Shown here: positions 17,606 to 26,646 of the stretch, piece after piece
How positions within the stretch are numbered: position 1 is the stretch's first letter
How the letters are laid out: each line of letters begins with the position of its first letter
From: Thiohalocapsa sp. PB-PSB1
GTDB taxonomy: Bacteria > Pseudomonadota > Gammaproteobacteria > Chromatiales > Chromatiaceae
Reading direction: 5' to 3'
Length of the DNA stretch: 64,000 nt
NCBI GenBank assembly: GCA_016745215.1
Contig: CP050890.1
Location: forward strand, 2,480,001 to 2,544,000
Translations under genes and position numbers: made by a program
The notes under the pieces: model-generated
The model's input: the letters and a program-made list of their open reading frames with translations, nothing else
Told to the model about the DNA's origin: nothing
Databases searched by the model: none

Positions 17606-18960
17606 CAATACAGTATCGCGGCGCTGGCGTCGCGATCCTCCAGCTCAATCGCAGCGGCCCACCTGAGCCCTACTGGTACTGCCGCCGTCGGAACGGCTTG
17701 TGCGCTTTGCCCAGGCCCGAACAGATAGACCCAGCCGCCCGGCGGCGGTGCGGCTGCAGCAGCATCAATGGTTGGATCTGGAAACATGTCGATCAGCCGG
17801 GCGCGGATTGCGGCCAGACCCTCGACGCTCCCGACCTGCCTAGATGGAATCGGACGATCATAGGCATCCACGACACTGTACATATATTCGGCTCCTATCT
17901 TGCTTAGATCGACCAGCAACCTTGGCGCCCGCGGGTCGCTGGGCACCAGTTGCGGTTCCAGGCTGGAGACGAGGAAAGGCCCGCTTGCCTGGTTCAGTCG
18001 CTGGGCCAACTCTAACTGCCCACCAGCCCGAAGATAAGCGGCAAATTCACCGCGCATGTCTGCCGACAGCTCTGGGCCGGTGCGTTCCCACAGATTGGCT
18101 CCATTACCCTCCACATGCACCGGCAGCAGAAAACCGTGAGCTCGAGTGTTGGTACTGGTGGACGGATCGCCGGCTGTGCTCTCCGCCGCGAGTACGTAGG
18201 TCTCGATGACGCGCAACAGCTCACGATAGGTGTCCACGTTGATGGATTCCCGCTCATCGGTTACATCGCCGAACAGGACAAAGGTATAAATGCCATAGTC
18301 GGGAGCTGTTGCTGCGGTCTCTTTTGCCGTATTGGAGGTGCGCTCCATGCCCTCGCCATGTCGCCCAAGCGGAAAGTAGAGCATCGAATAAGATTGATTG
18401 GAGCCAGCCAGCGATGAAGACATGCGCGTCGGTTCCAGGCCAGTGGTGCGACGCCAGAGTGCTAGGCCATCGGCAGCGGCTTGTTCCATTGCGTCGGCCG
18501 AGGTTGGCCCCTGCATGGCGGTGGCGCTGTCGACCACCGGCAGCACGACTTTGTCACCACCCTGGGCGACCAGTTCGCGGACAATGGCCTGCGGCGTGCC
18601 GCAGTTTGCACTGATCAATACCGCGGCAGCCGTGCCAGGATCAACGTCATCACCATACAATTCGGTAACCAGTTCGCGCAACAGGGCATCGTCACCGCCG
18701 ACAGCAGCACTCCGGGTACAGCGCGCAAGCCGTGTCGCATTCACCTGTTCGTTGAAGCCTTGCAGGTTCGAATCAGGTGTTGATACCGGCTCCGGCACGT
18801 TATCCACCAGTTCCTCAGCAGAGCGCCAACTTGGTATGTTTTGCGCTGCAGTTGGCTGCGGCACTGCTGATCCGGCTCGGTTCGCGGTGGACGGCGAAAG
18901 CGCACAACTGGTGCACAGGGCAGCGGCCATCAGCATCAGGAATAAGATCGGAAACTTCAT
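17605..18960 (-). CDS. lipoprotein of unknown function
   Basis: A 451-residue protein. A longer reading frame reaches 19113, but the start at 18960 gives a proper lipoprotein signal peptide (MKFPILFLMLMAAALC with lipobox LCTSC). The mature part is about 430 residues, with regions such as LLRELVTELYGDDVDPGTAAAVL and a segment ending in YLFGPGQSAQAVPTAAVPVG. No known family was recognised. A Pro/Ala-rich loop occurs near residue 405. It is the first gene of the minus-strand run that continues with the coiled-coil membrane protein and the TldD pair. Confidence 0.65.
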   Translation of the reverse strand: MKFPILFLMLMAAALCTSCALSPSTANRAGSAVPQPTAAQNIPSWRSAEELVDNVPEPVSTPDSNLQGFNEQVNATRLARCTRSAAVGGDDALLRELVTELYGDDVDPGTAAAVLISANCGTPQAIVRELVAQGGDKVVLPVVDSATAMQGPTSADAMEQAAADGLALWRRTTGLEPTRMSSSLAGSNQSYSMLYFPLGRHGEGMERTSNTAKETAATAPDYGIYTFVLFGDVTDERESINVDTYRELLRVIETYVLAAESTAGDPSTSTNTRAHGFLLPVHVEGNGANLWERTGPELSADMRGEFAAYLRAGGQLELAQRLNQASGPFLVSSLEPQLVPSDPRAPRLLVDLSKIGAEYMYSVVDAYDRPIPSRQVGSVEGLAAIRARLIDMFPDPTIDAAAAAPPPGGWVYLFGPGQSAQAVPTAAVPVGLRWAAAIELEDRDASAAILY

Positions 18961-19299
18961 GAAGAAATTTGGTGCATGGATAAAATGGCAAGCTCGGTGC
19001 CTGAAGCATGCACCTTGGAGCGACGGCATTGCAATCTCCAGGGAGATAATAGCGGATTCCAGCGTGGCTTGCGCATCGGTTGCACAGCAGCAGGTCGCCA
19101 TCAACCATCGCAAATAATTTTATTTCTTTATTTCAGTTAGTTATGATTCTTCAGTTCCGCGCCCGATAGTTTGGTGCAAAGCCCTCGTCTTTACCTTTTG
19201 CTGGATTTAACCGATTGATCGGCGCTCGAAAGCTTGCGGTGCGTACAGTAGGAACCCAATGTTGCGGTCAAGTATAAATCTCTCTTCAATGTAGCCTTC
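18961..19299. other. divergent promoter region, no gene seen
   Basis: About 340 bases between the minus-strand lipoprotein gene and the plus-strand DUF938 gene. An AT-rich block at about 19108-19150 is the most likely promoter area. The lipoprotein frame stays open to 19113 without a supporting start. Confidence 0.45.
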
Positions 19300-19926
19300 A
19301 TGATTAGCATCGATAAGCCTTATTCCGAGGCTTGCGAACAAAACAAGGCACCGATCCTTGCGATCATTGCACCGTTGTTCGCCAGATCTCAACATGTGCT
19401 CGAAATCGGCAGCGGCACCGGGCAGCACGCGGTGCACTTTGCCGCAGCCATGCCGCACCTAAGATGGCAATGCAGTGATGTTGCGGCGCAACTTCCAGGC
19501 ATCCGGCTCTGGCTCGACGAGGCTGCGCTGGCGAACCTACCACAGCCGCTGCATCTGGATATCGACGGCGATAGCGAAGTCGATCGCAACGATTGCTGGC
19601 CAGATGGCCAGTTCGACGCCGTATTCAGTGCGAATACGGCACACATACTCTCCCTAATCCAAGTCGAGCGCATGTTCCGCGGCGTCGGGCGATTACTGCC
19701 GGTCGGGGCACCCTTTGCTTTGTATGGTCCATTCAGCGAGAACGGGCGTCATATCAGCCGCAGCAATGCTGAATTCGACCGTATGCTGCGCCAGCGCGAT
19801 CCATTCTCCGGTGTGCGCGACCTAGAAGACATACGGCGTTTTGCCGACAGCGCTGGACTGGAGTTGGAACAGAATTTGGCAATGCCGGTCAACAATCGCA
19901 CTCTGATCTGGCGGAAATGCCGCTGA
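19300..19926 (+). CDS. DUF938 family SAM-dependent methyltransferase-like protein
   Basis: A 208-residue cytoplasmic protein. The N-terminus KPYSEACEQNKAPILAII and the SAM-binding loop VLEIGSGTGQHAVHFA (about residues 34-48) are diagnostic of DUF938. Later conserved parts include SDVAAQLPGIRLWLDEA, SANTAHILS and YGPFSENGRHISRSNAEFD. The fold is a class I methyltransferase; the substrate is unknown. It is followed after 16 bases by the DUF427 gene, so both are probably co-expressed. Confidence 0.85.
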   Translation: MISIDKPYSEACEQNKAPILAIIAPLFARSQHVLEIGSGTGQHAVHFAAAMPHLRWQCSDVAAQLPGIRLWLDEAALANLPQPLHLDIDGDSEVDRNDCWPDGQFDAVFSANTAHILSLIQVERMFRGVGRLLPVGAPFALYGPFSENGRHISRSNAEFDRMLRQRDPFSGVRDLEDIRRFADSAGLELEQNLAMPVNNRTLIWRKCR

Positions 19927-19942
19927 GACAGGATGCAAACTT

Positions 19943-20530
19943 GTGAGTTATAGAGCCGACATAGAGTCTAGCCCAATGAAACCTAGTCAAGTCGCAATCG
20001 AACGCGCCCGAGGTCTTTGGGCCTATCGCGGACAGCAACGTCCGCCATTCGCCATCGAGCCGAAGGCCGGCCAGGAATCCGTCTGGGATTATCCGCGACC
20101 GCCGGCCTATGTTCCAGACCGGCGCAATGTCGAGGTATATGCTGGCGACACCCTGCTGGTGCGCACCGAGCAGAGCATTCGGGCGTTGGAAACCGGCAGT
20201 CCGCCAACCTTTTACCTGCCAGCCGATCAGGTCGATCAAGCGAGACTGATAAAGTCGCCGCAACGCAGCTTTTGCGAATGGAAGGGCGAGGCTGAATACT
20301 TCCATGTGGTCATGCATGCTGGGCGTATCGAAAATGCCCTGTGGCGCTACCCGCATGCCCTCGACGATGCTGTGATCATTGCTGGTTACTACGCCTGTTA
20401 TCCGTCACTGCTGCATTGCCTGGTCGACGGCGAAACGGTGCGGCCTCAAGCCGGTGGCTACTATGGCGGTTGGGTCACTGATGAGGTGATCGGTCCATTC
20501 AAAGGAGAGCCTGGCACCGGACATTGGTAG
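19943..20530 (+). CDS. DUF427 domain-containing protein
   Basis: A 195-residue protein with one DUF427 beta-barrel domain (about 60-165). Family features: VEVYAGDTLLVRTEQSIRALETGSPPTFYLPADQV, then SFCEWKGEAEYFHVV and NALWRYPHAL. Proteins of this family bind small ligands, but none is established here. The start is GTG at 19943; an alternative ATG at 19976 would remove 11 residues. It directly follows the DUF938 gene. Confidence 0.85.
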   Translation: MSYRADIESSPMKPSQVAIERARGLWAYRGQQRPPFAIEPKAGQESVWDYPRPPAYVPDRRNVEVYAGDTLLVRTEQSIRALETGSPPTFYLPADQVDQARLIKSPQRSFCEWKGEAEYFHVVMHAGRIENALWRYPHALDDAVIIAGYYACYPSLLHCLVDGETVRPQAGGYYGGWVTDEVIGPFKGEPGTGHW

Positions 20531-20718
20531 CTGATACGCAAGCCGTCGAGCTACTATCCCGTATGCCGGTGAGCGCAGCTGCATTCATTTGCTTGCGACT
20601 TCGAATTTTCTGCATTTGAGCGAGCCGACTTTGGTAAACATCACGCACCTGCGTCCACCGTTAAGCTCCGCGTTTCGCTATACTCATGCGCCTGTAGCCT
20701 GTCCACGAAGACGAACCG

Positions 20719-21096
20719 ATGTGTGCTCAGAACCCCCTGTATATCGCTTTGCCCCTATTCAGCTGTCTGCTCGCAACTTCCGGCGCCGCGATCGGCGCCT
20801 TGTATAGTTTTCTGGAACAGGCGCCAATGCGCTATTTCAGCCCCGAGGACAGCAAACTGATGTCGGACAACATCGATGCGGTGCTCGCTGTACCTGATAA
20901 TGATGTACCGCAAGCCTGGCATAATGATACGACCGGAAATCACGGTAGCGCGATGTCGACGCGCAGCTTCAGGCACCAGAATATGAACTGTCGGCGGCTG
21001 CGCATCGACAATCATGCCAGCGGTGTTGATGCACGCATCACTGCGGATCTATGCGACGTGGATGGTGTCTGGAAGGTGCTTCGGCTGCCGGAATGA
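20719..21096 (+). CDS. surface-antigen-like exported protein (RT0821/Lpp0805-type domain)
   Basis: A 125-residue protein with an N-terminal hydrophobic export segment (about 5-28). The C-terminal half, WHNDTTGNHGSAMSTRSF then NCRRLRIDNHASGVDARITADLCDVDGVWKVL, follows the pattern W.N..TG..G...P.R.(20).CR......G.......AC...DG.W of the 17-kDa surface antigen family. Two Cys residues (NCRR, LCDVDG) may form a disulfide in the periplasm. There is no clear lipobox. Role unknown; the family is often found with envelope-stress genes. Confidence 0.65.
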   Translation: MCAQNPLYIALPLFSCLLATSGAAIGALYSFLEQAPMRYFSPEDSKLMSDNIDAVLAVPDNDVPQAWHNDTTGNHGSAMSTRSFRHQNMNCRRLRIDNHASGVDARITADLCDVDGVWKVLRLPE

Positions 21097-21229
21097 TGAG
21101 CCGACATGGCAGGATTGCTGTTATATTCTGTTAGCTCATACCAGGAGATTGTCAAGGTATTGACTATAGGCTGAATAAGCGCAGCATCCCACCATCCGGC
21201 CGTCCGTAATGCATTGATCTTTAATCGGC

Positions 21230-21582
21230 TCGGTCATCTCGCAAAGGAAAAGCGAGCCTGATTTTGATCGGTATCGGCGTCGGTATCGCACCGACCAACC
21301 CATCCGCCAAGCTCCTCGCTGACCGCGTCGCCACGCTGTCCGAGCGTCGTGAGCATGGCCACACGACGATCGAGCAGTGCCTTTCGCTTGCTGTTGTCGT
21401 CTGCGCACAACGCATCGCACACCAGCGAGCACGTCCTGAATTGCAGCCCACTCCAGCGCCGAGCCTCGTGCGCTTTCAAACGACCGGCGTCGATCCCCGC
21501 TCGTCGCTTTGCCGTTACCCTCGGCAATCTTCAGCGCGATGGCCTGCGATGCGCGCCTACGATGCGCACCTAGGATGCGCAC
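21230..21582 (-). pseudogene. decayed four-helix-bundle protein gene (23S rRNA intervening-sequence protein family)
   Basis: Two minus-strand frames together rebuild the family core. One carries LKIAEGNGKATSGDRRRSFE and ARGSALEWAAIQDVLAG; the next continues with CDALCADDNSKRKALLDR and VAMLTTLGQRGDAVSEE. The frame changes near 21424-21432, so a frameshift separates the halves. The expected N-terminal helix is missing and replaced by short GC repeats (GCGCATCGTAGGC type) near 21545-21582. The gene is therefore broken twice. The family's function outside rRNA intervening sequences is unknown. Nothing else is seen between 21097 and 21229. Confidence 0.7.
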
Positions 21583-21865
21583 AGGCGTTGATCCTTCGCG
21601 TTACGCTGTCCTTTCACATGCTCGCAGTCGCGCTATGGCCCAGCCGACAGACTCGATGGCCGCACGCTAGACGTCGCGCTTCTCATGACCGAATGGCATA
21701 GGGCGTTTTCTCTCTCGATTCCGATTCCGATTCCGATTCCGATAGTGGCCCCGACCCCGATTGCACTCCGCCGATGTCTGGACAGCGTTGTATCGGTTAT
21801 TCATGAACCGCTACTTATTCATCTTTGGGACTATTCTCAGATGGATTGTCGGTTCGGCAACCCGA
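21583..21865. other. gene-free gap with a GATTCC hexanucleotide run
   Basis: 21717-21743 holds at least four perfect GATTCC units. Similar GAT(T/C)CC runs occur inside R2 repeats and near 45405-45480. No supported gene is present. Confidence 0.5.
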
Positions 21866-22936
21866 TCAGCCTGGTGCTGATAACAGATGATGGGTTAGTG
21901 AGCGCGTTTTGCGCCAAAAGCGCCGCGGGTGGCTCCGATCGACCCGCCAGCAGACTCCATGGCAGGAATCGATGATGATCCGATCGAGGTGGCCAGTGCG
22001 AAGCGCATTCAACGCCTGTGCAAACCAGGAGTCGAGCGCCTCGGCGGCAGTGATCCAGGCGGCCTCGTCCTGATCAAGTACCGCGTTTAACAAATCTTCG
22101 ATAACGATCAGAGCGTTTGCAAACATGGCCTGGGGCGGCAAAGTACGCCTGCTTGGCAATGATGCATAGGATATTCCAGCGGCTTCGGCCAAGCCCGATG
22201 CCAGCGGATGTTCTGCAAATACCTGCCTTGGGAGTTGCCGGTCGAATGGCAAGGCGGACAGATCAGTCGATGGCTGCAGCCAGACCCCTCCGCCCCAGGT
22301 CCAAATTCCGTTTATGCTCGGGCGGCCCTCGGTCTCCCGTTGCTGATTGACCGTCGACTGAAAAAGCAGCATCTGCGCCTCGTTCATCAGACTAGCCCAG
22401 TGCGCAGCATCCGGCCCAGTGGGCAGCAGGCCGTCTACGTGCTTACCGATCGCATGCGCCAATGGCCTTGTCTGGAGTGCTGGCGGGCGTTCGCAGTGCA
22501 GATACCAGCGTGATGCGGTTGGGGCGCTGAATTGCAGCCCATCGGATGCAAAATGATGATTCAATTCTGCGATCAAAGTCTGTGCTTCAGCGATTTCAAT
22601 ACCGAGATGTCGGGCATCAAACAGGCGCAGCAAGTCCCGATCCGCGCGCAAATGCACTGGATCGGCGTGCATACAGTAGCCGGTACGGTTCCAATCCCCG
22701 GCATCCGCGGCCAGGCAGTAGGGTGCGCTGGCAGCGATGTCGCTGCCGGCGCCGAAGCGGCCTAGCAGTGTGCTCTCGAGGTCTGTGCCGGGCGATTGCG
22801 CGCGTTCGCCACGGGCTAGCAGTCGATCCAGCACAGGCGTATCGATGTGCTGATCGGGCGGTAATGCAAGCGGTCCGAGCAGGCCCGGAATCAGCAACTC
22901 ACAGACGATGCGACTTTCTGGATTCGGCTTGACCAT
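21866..22936 (-). CDS. RpfE/COG4255-like conserved protein (phosphoglycerate-mutase-like fold suggested)
   Basis: A 356-residue cytoplasmic protein. Features resembling the RpfE-type uncharacterised family: the N-terminal LLIPGLLGPL with DTPVLDRLLARGER, the segment YCLAADAGDWNRTGYCMHADPVHLRADRD, NGIWTWGGGVW, and the C-terminal IIIDSCHGVCWRVDRSHPRRFWR. The family is annotated from structure prediction as alkaline-phosphatase/phosphoglycerate-mutase-like, but its activity is not established. The D-R-D and WTWGGG positions could bind a ligand. It stands alone with wide gaps on both sides. Confidence 0.6.
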   Translation of the reverse strand: MVKPNPESRIVCELLIPGLLGPLALPPDQHIDTPVLDRLLARGERAQSPGTDLESTLLGRFGAGSDIAASAPYCLAADAGDWNRTGYCMHADPVHLRADRDLLRLFDARHLGIEIAEAQTLIAELNHHFASDGLQFSAPTASRWYLHCERPPALQTRPLAHAIGKHVDGLLPTGPDAAHWASLMNEAQMLLFQSTVNQQRETEGRPSINGIWTWGGGVWLQPSTDLSALPFDRQLPRQVFAEHPLASGLAEAAGISYASLPSRRTLPPQAMFANALIVIEDLLNAVLDQDEAAWITAAEALDSWFAQALNALRTGHLDRIIIDSCHGVCWRVDRSHPRRFWRKTRSLTHHLLSAPG

Positions 22937-23459
22937 AGCGATTTCTAATCGGGCTGCACTGACTTGGATAGATCGGATGCATACATGGATTACAACGCCC
23001 CGAGCACGGGGCGTTAGGATTCATATGGGCTTTTGTACCAGCTTGCTGCATCGATTCGTCCAACGTATACATTGCATCAACGTTGAAACGCGGGACGATG
23101 CGCCGTTTGGCATGATCTAAGAGACAAGGCAAAGATCCGGCGCCATCGACCGACTCATGATAGTTTCCGTCAATTGCTTTTATCTGCTATAACCAGAAGC
23201 CTTTAAGTTTGGGCCAAGCGCGCGACGCGCAACCGGATGGGATAACCATACCGAGGTAGGAGCACTGCGCGTGGCAACAGCAAATCAGTGCTGTCACCAG
23301 TGCTGTCACCAGTGCTGTCACCAGTGCTGTCACTGGTACAACTCAGTCCGAGATCTCGCAACTGCTGTTCGGCGGCTTGCCGCTGATGGGGGATCAGGGC
23401 AGACAGGTCCATGTCTCCAATAACGCGGTCATACTCTTGTCCTAGCACGCGAGCATCAG
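22937..23459. other. gap with a doubtful small gene and a 12-bp tandem repeat
   Basis: Between the RpfE-like gene and the Mla-type operon. 22937-23202 contains nothing recognised. The remainder holds the candidate minus-strand frame 23203-23466 and the four-copy tandem repeat at 23286-23333. Confidence 0.5.
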
Positions 23460-23466
23460 ATGGCAT
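23203..23466 (-). CDS. hypothetical small protein with DSTG repeats (doubtful)
   Basis: A possible 87-residue protein. A helical N-terminal part (IGDMDLSALIPHQRQAAEQQLRDLGL) is followed by four DSTG units encoded by a perfect 12-bp tandem repeat, then a basic/hydrophobic tail, LLLPRAVLLPRYGYPIRLRV. Its start overlaps the start of the divergent permease gene by a few bases, which is unusual. No family recognised. It could be a real small gene or chance. Confidence 0.3.
   Translation of the reverse strand: MPSDARVLGQEYDRVIGDMDLSALIPHQRQAAEQQLRDLGLSCTSDSTGDSTGDSTGDSTDLLLPRAVLLPRYGYPIRLRVARLAQT
23286..23333. repeat. 12-bp tandem repeat, four copies
   Basis: CAGTGCTGTCAC is repeated four times exactly, without gaps. 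The 12-base period keeps the minus-strand frame open and encodes DSTG each time. Confidence 0.85.
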
Positions 23467-24680
23467 CGACGCTAGCCTCAACCCCCACGCCCAATCCCGC
23501 TCTGCCGACCCTGCGGCTGCATCCGGCGGCGAACGACAGCATCAATGGCGATATCGAGCAAGCGGCCGATGACGACATCGGACAAGCTGCAATCCTGCAG
23601 CTCGCCGGCGTCTGGCGGGTTGAGCAACCCTTGCCGCGCCTCGCCAGCGCCTGCGCATTGCTGGAGAGCCAGCCGCGGCTGCGTCGGCTTGGGTTCGACA
23701 CAACGCGGCTGGATGGCTGGGACTCGGGCTTGGTGGCGTTCATCGCCGGACTGCAACGCCTATGCCGGGAACGTCAGATCGAATGTGATAGCACGACACT
23801 GCCGCACGGTTTGCGTGCGCTATTGGACATGGCCGAAATCGTGCCCGAACGCGCCGACAATGGGCATGTGCCAGAGCCGCGCTCTTCATTCGTTCAACGC
23901 TTGGGCGCAGACTTCATTGATCTGGCGCGTTCAACCGGTGAGATTATGGAATTTTTCGGCGAGGGCACGCTGGCGTTTCGGCGTTTTCTGCTTGGCCGGG
24001 CGCGTTACCGCCGCTCGGAGCTTTGGCTGATCGTCCAGGAGTCCGGTGCCGATGCGCTGCCCATCATCGGTTTGGTGAGTTTTCTCGTAGGTATGATCTT
24101 GGGTTACATCGGCGACCAGCAACTGGCCCAATTCGGCGCGCGCATCTATGTCGCGGATCTGGTCGGCCTGGCCACTGTATTACAAACAGGTGCCTTGATC
24201 ACGGCTATCGTGATGGCTGGGCGCACTGGTGCGGCGTTTGCTGCCCAGCTTGGCAGCATGCAGGTGAACGAAGAAATCGACGCGCTGCGCACGCTCGGCA
24301 TCTCGCCGATGGAGTTTCTGGTGCTGCCGCGGATGCTGGCGCTGATCCTGATGACACCGCTGCTGGCCATCTATGCCAACGTCATCGGTATCCTCGGCGG
24401 CGCTTTCGTTGGCACCACGGTTGGCGGTCTGACGTTTACAGCGTATATGATCGAGACGCAGCTGGCGATTGGCTGGAATCATATTGCCCAAGGCTTGATC
24501 TGTGCCGTTGTCTATGGTGCCATCGTTGCTGCTTCCGGTTGTCTGCGCGGCATGCAATGCGGGCGCAGCGCCGCTGCTGTGGGGCAAGCGACCACCTCGG
24601 CCGTAGTGACCGCCATCGTCTTCATCGTCATTGCCGCGGCGGTGCTGACTATCATCTTCGACGCCATCGGCCTGTCATGA
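23460..24680 (+). CDS. MlaE-type ABC transporter permease with N-terminal STAS domain
   Basis: A 406-residue inner-membrane permease of the MCE/Mla lipid-transport class. The N-terminal STAS-like domain (about 40-135; LQLAGVWRVEQPLPRL...FDTTRLDGWDSGLVAFI) is fused to an MlaE domain (about 150-405). The latter has GADALPIIGLVSFLVGMILGYIG, the EQ-loop-like stretch GRTGAAFAAQLGSMQVNEEIDALRTLGISPMEFLVLPR and four to five membrane helices. The fusion is the two-domain form common outside the enteric Mla system. The stop overlaps the ATPase start (ATGA), so the three genes form a tight operon moving phospholipids between inner and outer membrane; the direction cannot be told from sequence. Confidence 0.9.
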   Translation: MASTLASTPTPNPALPTLRLHPAANDSINGDIEQAADDDIGQAAILQLAGVWRVEQPLPRLASACALLESQPRLRRLGFDTTRLDGWDSGLVAFIAGLQRLCRERQIECDSTTLPHGLRALLDMAEIVPERADNGHVPEPRSSFVQRLGADFIDLARSTGEIMEFFGEGTLAFRRFLLGRARYRRSELWLIVQESGADALPIIGLVSFLVGMILGYIGDQQLAQFGARIYVADLVGLATVLQTGALITAIVMAGRTGAAFAAQLGSMQVNEEIDALRTLGISPMEFLVLPRMLALILMTPLLAIYANVIGILGGAFVGTTVGGLTFTAYMIETQLAIGWNHIAQGLICAVVYGAIVAASGCLRGMQCGRSAAAVGQATTSAVVTAIVFIVIAAAVLTIIFDAIGLS

Positions 24681-25450
24681 CATTGGCGGTGGGCACGGAG
24701 CAACGTCGGATTGCAGTTCGCCTGCGGGACATCGAATTGCGCTATGGGGATACACTGGTGCAGCAGGGTTTGAGTTTCGATATCCGTCGTGGCGATGTGT
24801 TCATCGTGATGGGCGGCAGCGGCTGCGGCAAAAGTACTGTTATGCGTTGCCTGACCGGGCTGCTGGAGCCATCCGCCGGACGCGTACTGATGGACGGCGT
24901 CAGCCTGTGGGAAACATCCCAGTCCGAACGCATCCGACTGATGCGACGAAACGGCGTCATGTATCAAAGTGGCGCTCTGTGGAGCTCAATGACCCTGCGC
25001 GAGAACGTGGCCTTGCCATTGGAGCAATATACCAGTCTCACGGCGGACCAGATCCGCGACATCGCCGAGTACAAACTCGCTTTGGTGGGTCTGGCCGGCT
25101 TCGGTGACTACTCTCCGTCTGAGATCAGCGGCGGCATGCGCAAGCGCGTAGGCGTCGCGCGTGCTATGGCGCTGGACCCGGATATCCTATTCTTCGACGA
25201 GCCCTCTGCCGGTCTCGACCCCTTGTCCGCCCGGCGTCTCGATGAGCTGATTCTGGAATTGCGCGACAGTCTCGGCACCACCATGGTTGTTATCACCCAC
25301 GATCTCGATAGCCTGTTCAGCATTGGTGACGACGCCGTGTTCCTGGATGCCGATACACATACCATGCTTACCACCGGTAACCCCCGCGACCTACGTCTGC
25401 ACAGCGACATCGCTCAGGTACGCGAATTTCTGAATCGTGGCGAAGCATGA
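24677..25450 (+). CDS. MlaF-type ABC transporter ATP-binding protein
   Basis: A 257-residue ATPase that powers the adjacent permease. Walker A is GGSGCGKST (about residue 41), the Q-loop lies in MYQSGALWSSMTLRENVALPL, the signature is SGGMRKR, Walker B is ILFFDEPSAGLDP and the H-loop is VITHDL. The MlaF-like features MYQSGALWSSM and SGGM are typical of lipid-transport ATPases. It starts at 24677, overlapping the permease stop by ATGA, and its own stop overlaps the MCE gene in the same way. Confidence 0.93.
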   Translation: MTLAVGTEQRRIAVRLRDIELRYGDTLVQQGLSFDIRRGDVFIVMGGSGCGKSTVMRCLTGLLEPSAGRVLMDGVSLWETSQSERIRLMRRNGVMYQSGALWSSMTLRENVALPLEQYTSLTADQIRDIAEYKLALVGLAGFGDYSPSEISGGMRKRVGVARAMALDPDILFFDEPSAGLDPLSARRLDELILELRDSLGTTMVVITHDLDSLFSIGDDAVFLDADTHTMLTTGNPRDLRLHSDIAQVREFLNRGEA

Positions 25451-26478
25451 GTAAGCAAGCCAACCCTACCGTCATTGGCGGCTTCGTGCTCGGCGCATTA
25501 GTGATCGTGGTGATCGCGATTTTGGCTTTGAGCAGCGGCGCGCTGATGCGTGAGCGCATCAATATGATCACCTATTTCCCTGGTTCGGTGCAGGGTCTCA
25601 ATGTTGGCGCCCAGGTGCAGTTTCAGGGGGTGCCGATCGGTCAGGTCACCGAGATCGGTGTCGACTATCTGCCCGACCGCAACAGCTTTCGCATCCCGGT
25701 GAATTACGAAATCTGGCCGCAGAGCGTGCATGTGATCGGTGGCTCTAAAACAGAGGCTGATGTACGCCATGTATTGCAAAGCCTGATCGAAGAAAAAGGT
25801 CTGCGTGCCAGGCTGGAATCAGTCAGCGTCGTGACCGGCCAATATCTGGTGGCGCTGAGCACGAACCCACAGCTGCCGAAACGCAGTTATACAACGCCCC
25901 CGGGCGGCCCGATCCGTGTACCTGCCATCGCCGCGACGCGCGATGTTCTCGAGGATATGTTGGGCAAACTCGACTTATCCGCACTGATCAAGAATGCCAC
26001 CAATACACTGGCGGCAGTCGAGGAGTTGGTCAAATCCCGCATGTTGCGTGATACCCTTGAAAATTTAAATGGAACCCTGGTCGAGACGCAAACAGTAATC
26101 ACCCAACTCAACGCCCAGATCAAGCCCCTTGGCAACCGCGTTGAGCAGACCTTGGTTGACTATGGCAACCTGGCTCAGACCATCCAAGCCCGGGTCGATC
26201 CATTGGCCGACCAGCTGCAACAGACCAGCAGTGATCTCTCCAGCCTGCTTCTTGGTCTGAATACTCAAATCGAGCCTTTGACCGACGCGGTCATCACGAC
26301 CCTTGGCGATGCCAGCCGCGCCATGCGCAATATCGCCAGCCTGACCAGCGAGGGCTCGTCGACCCGCCACGATCTCGACCGCCTGCTGGCCGAGGCGACC
26401 CGTGCCGCCCGCTCCCTGCGCTCGCTGGCCGATTATCTGGAACGCCACCCGGAGGCCTTATTACAGGGCAAGCGATAG
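25447..26478 (+). CDS. MlaD-type MCE domain protein
   Basis: A 343-residue substrate-binding component. One N-terminal membrane anchor (VIGGFVLGALVIVVIAILAL, about 9-28) is followed by an MCE domain (about 37-125: FPGSVQGLNVGAQVQFQGVPIGQVTEIGV). A long C-terminal helical/coiled region (about 170-340) with repeated Leu/Gln heptads may build the periplasmic needle. It starts with the ATGA overlap on the ATPase. The usual lipoprotein partner (PqiC/DUF330 type) is absent; the next gene is miaB. Confidence 0.9.
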   Translation: MSKQANPTVIGGFVLGALVIVVIAILALSSGALMRERINMITYFPGSVQGLNVGAQVQFQGVPIGQVTEIGVDYLPDRNSFRIPVNYEIWPQSVHVIGGSKTEADVRHVLQSLIEEKGLRARLESVSVVTGQYLVALSTNPQLPKRSYTTPPGGPIRVPAIAATRDVLEDMLGKLDLSALIKNATNTLAAVEELVKSRMLRDTLENLNGTLVETQTVITQLNAQIKPLGNRVEQTLVDYGNLAQTIQARVDPLADQLQQTSSDLSSLLLGLNTQIEPLTDAVITTLGDASRAMRNIASLTSEGSSTRHDLDRLLAEATRAARSLRSLADYLERHPEALLQGKR

Positions 26479-26646
26479 GAGTATCCAGCCAACCTGATGC
26501 GATGCGACCGCTGCTGCAGGTACGCCGGTTGTCCTAAGGTAAGGCTTCTGACTAAGCGCTTGAATCTGGACGAGACGCGGCCTTTAAGCTAGGCTCCGCA
26601 TATGGGTGGACGAAACCCTCGTCTGCCGCAACCTTGCCTTTGCAGG

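Noticed and set aside
18763..18785. GGTTCGAATC, resembling a tRNA T-arm
   Set aside because: It lies inside the lipoprotein gene and no acceptor or anticodon stems can be formed around it.
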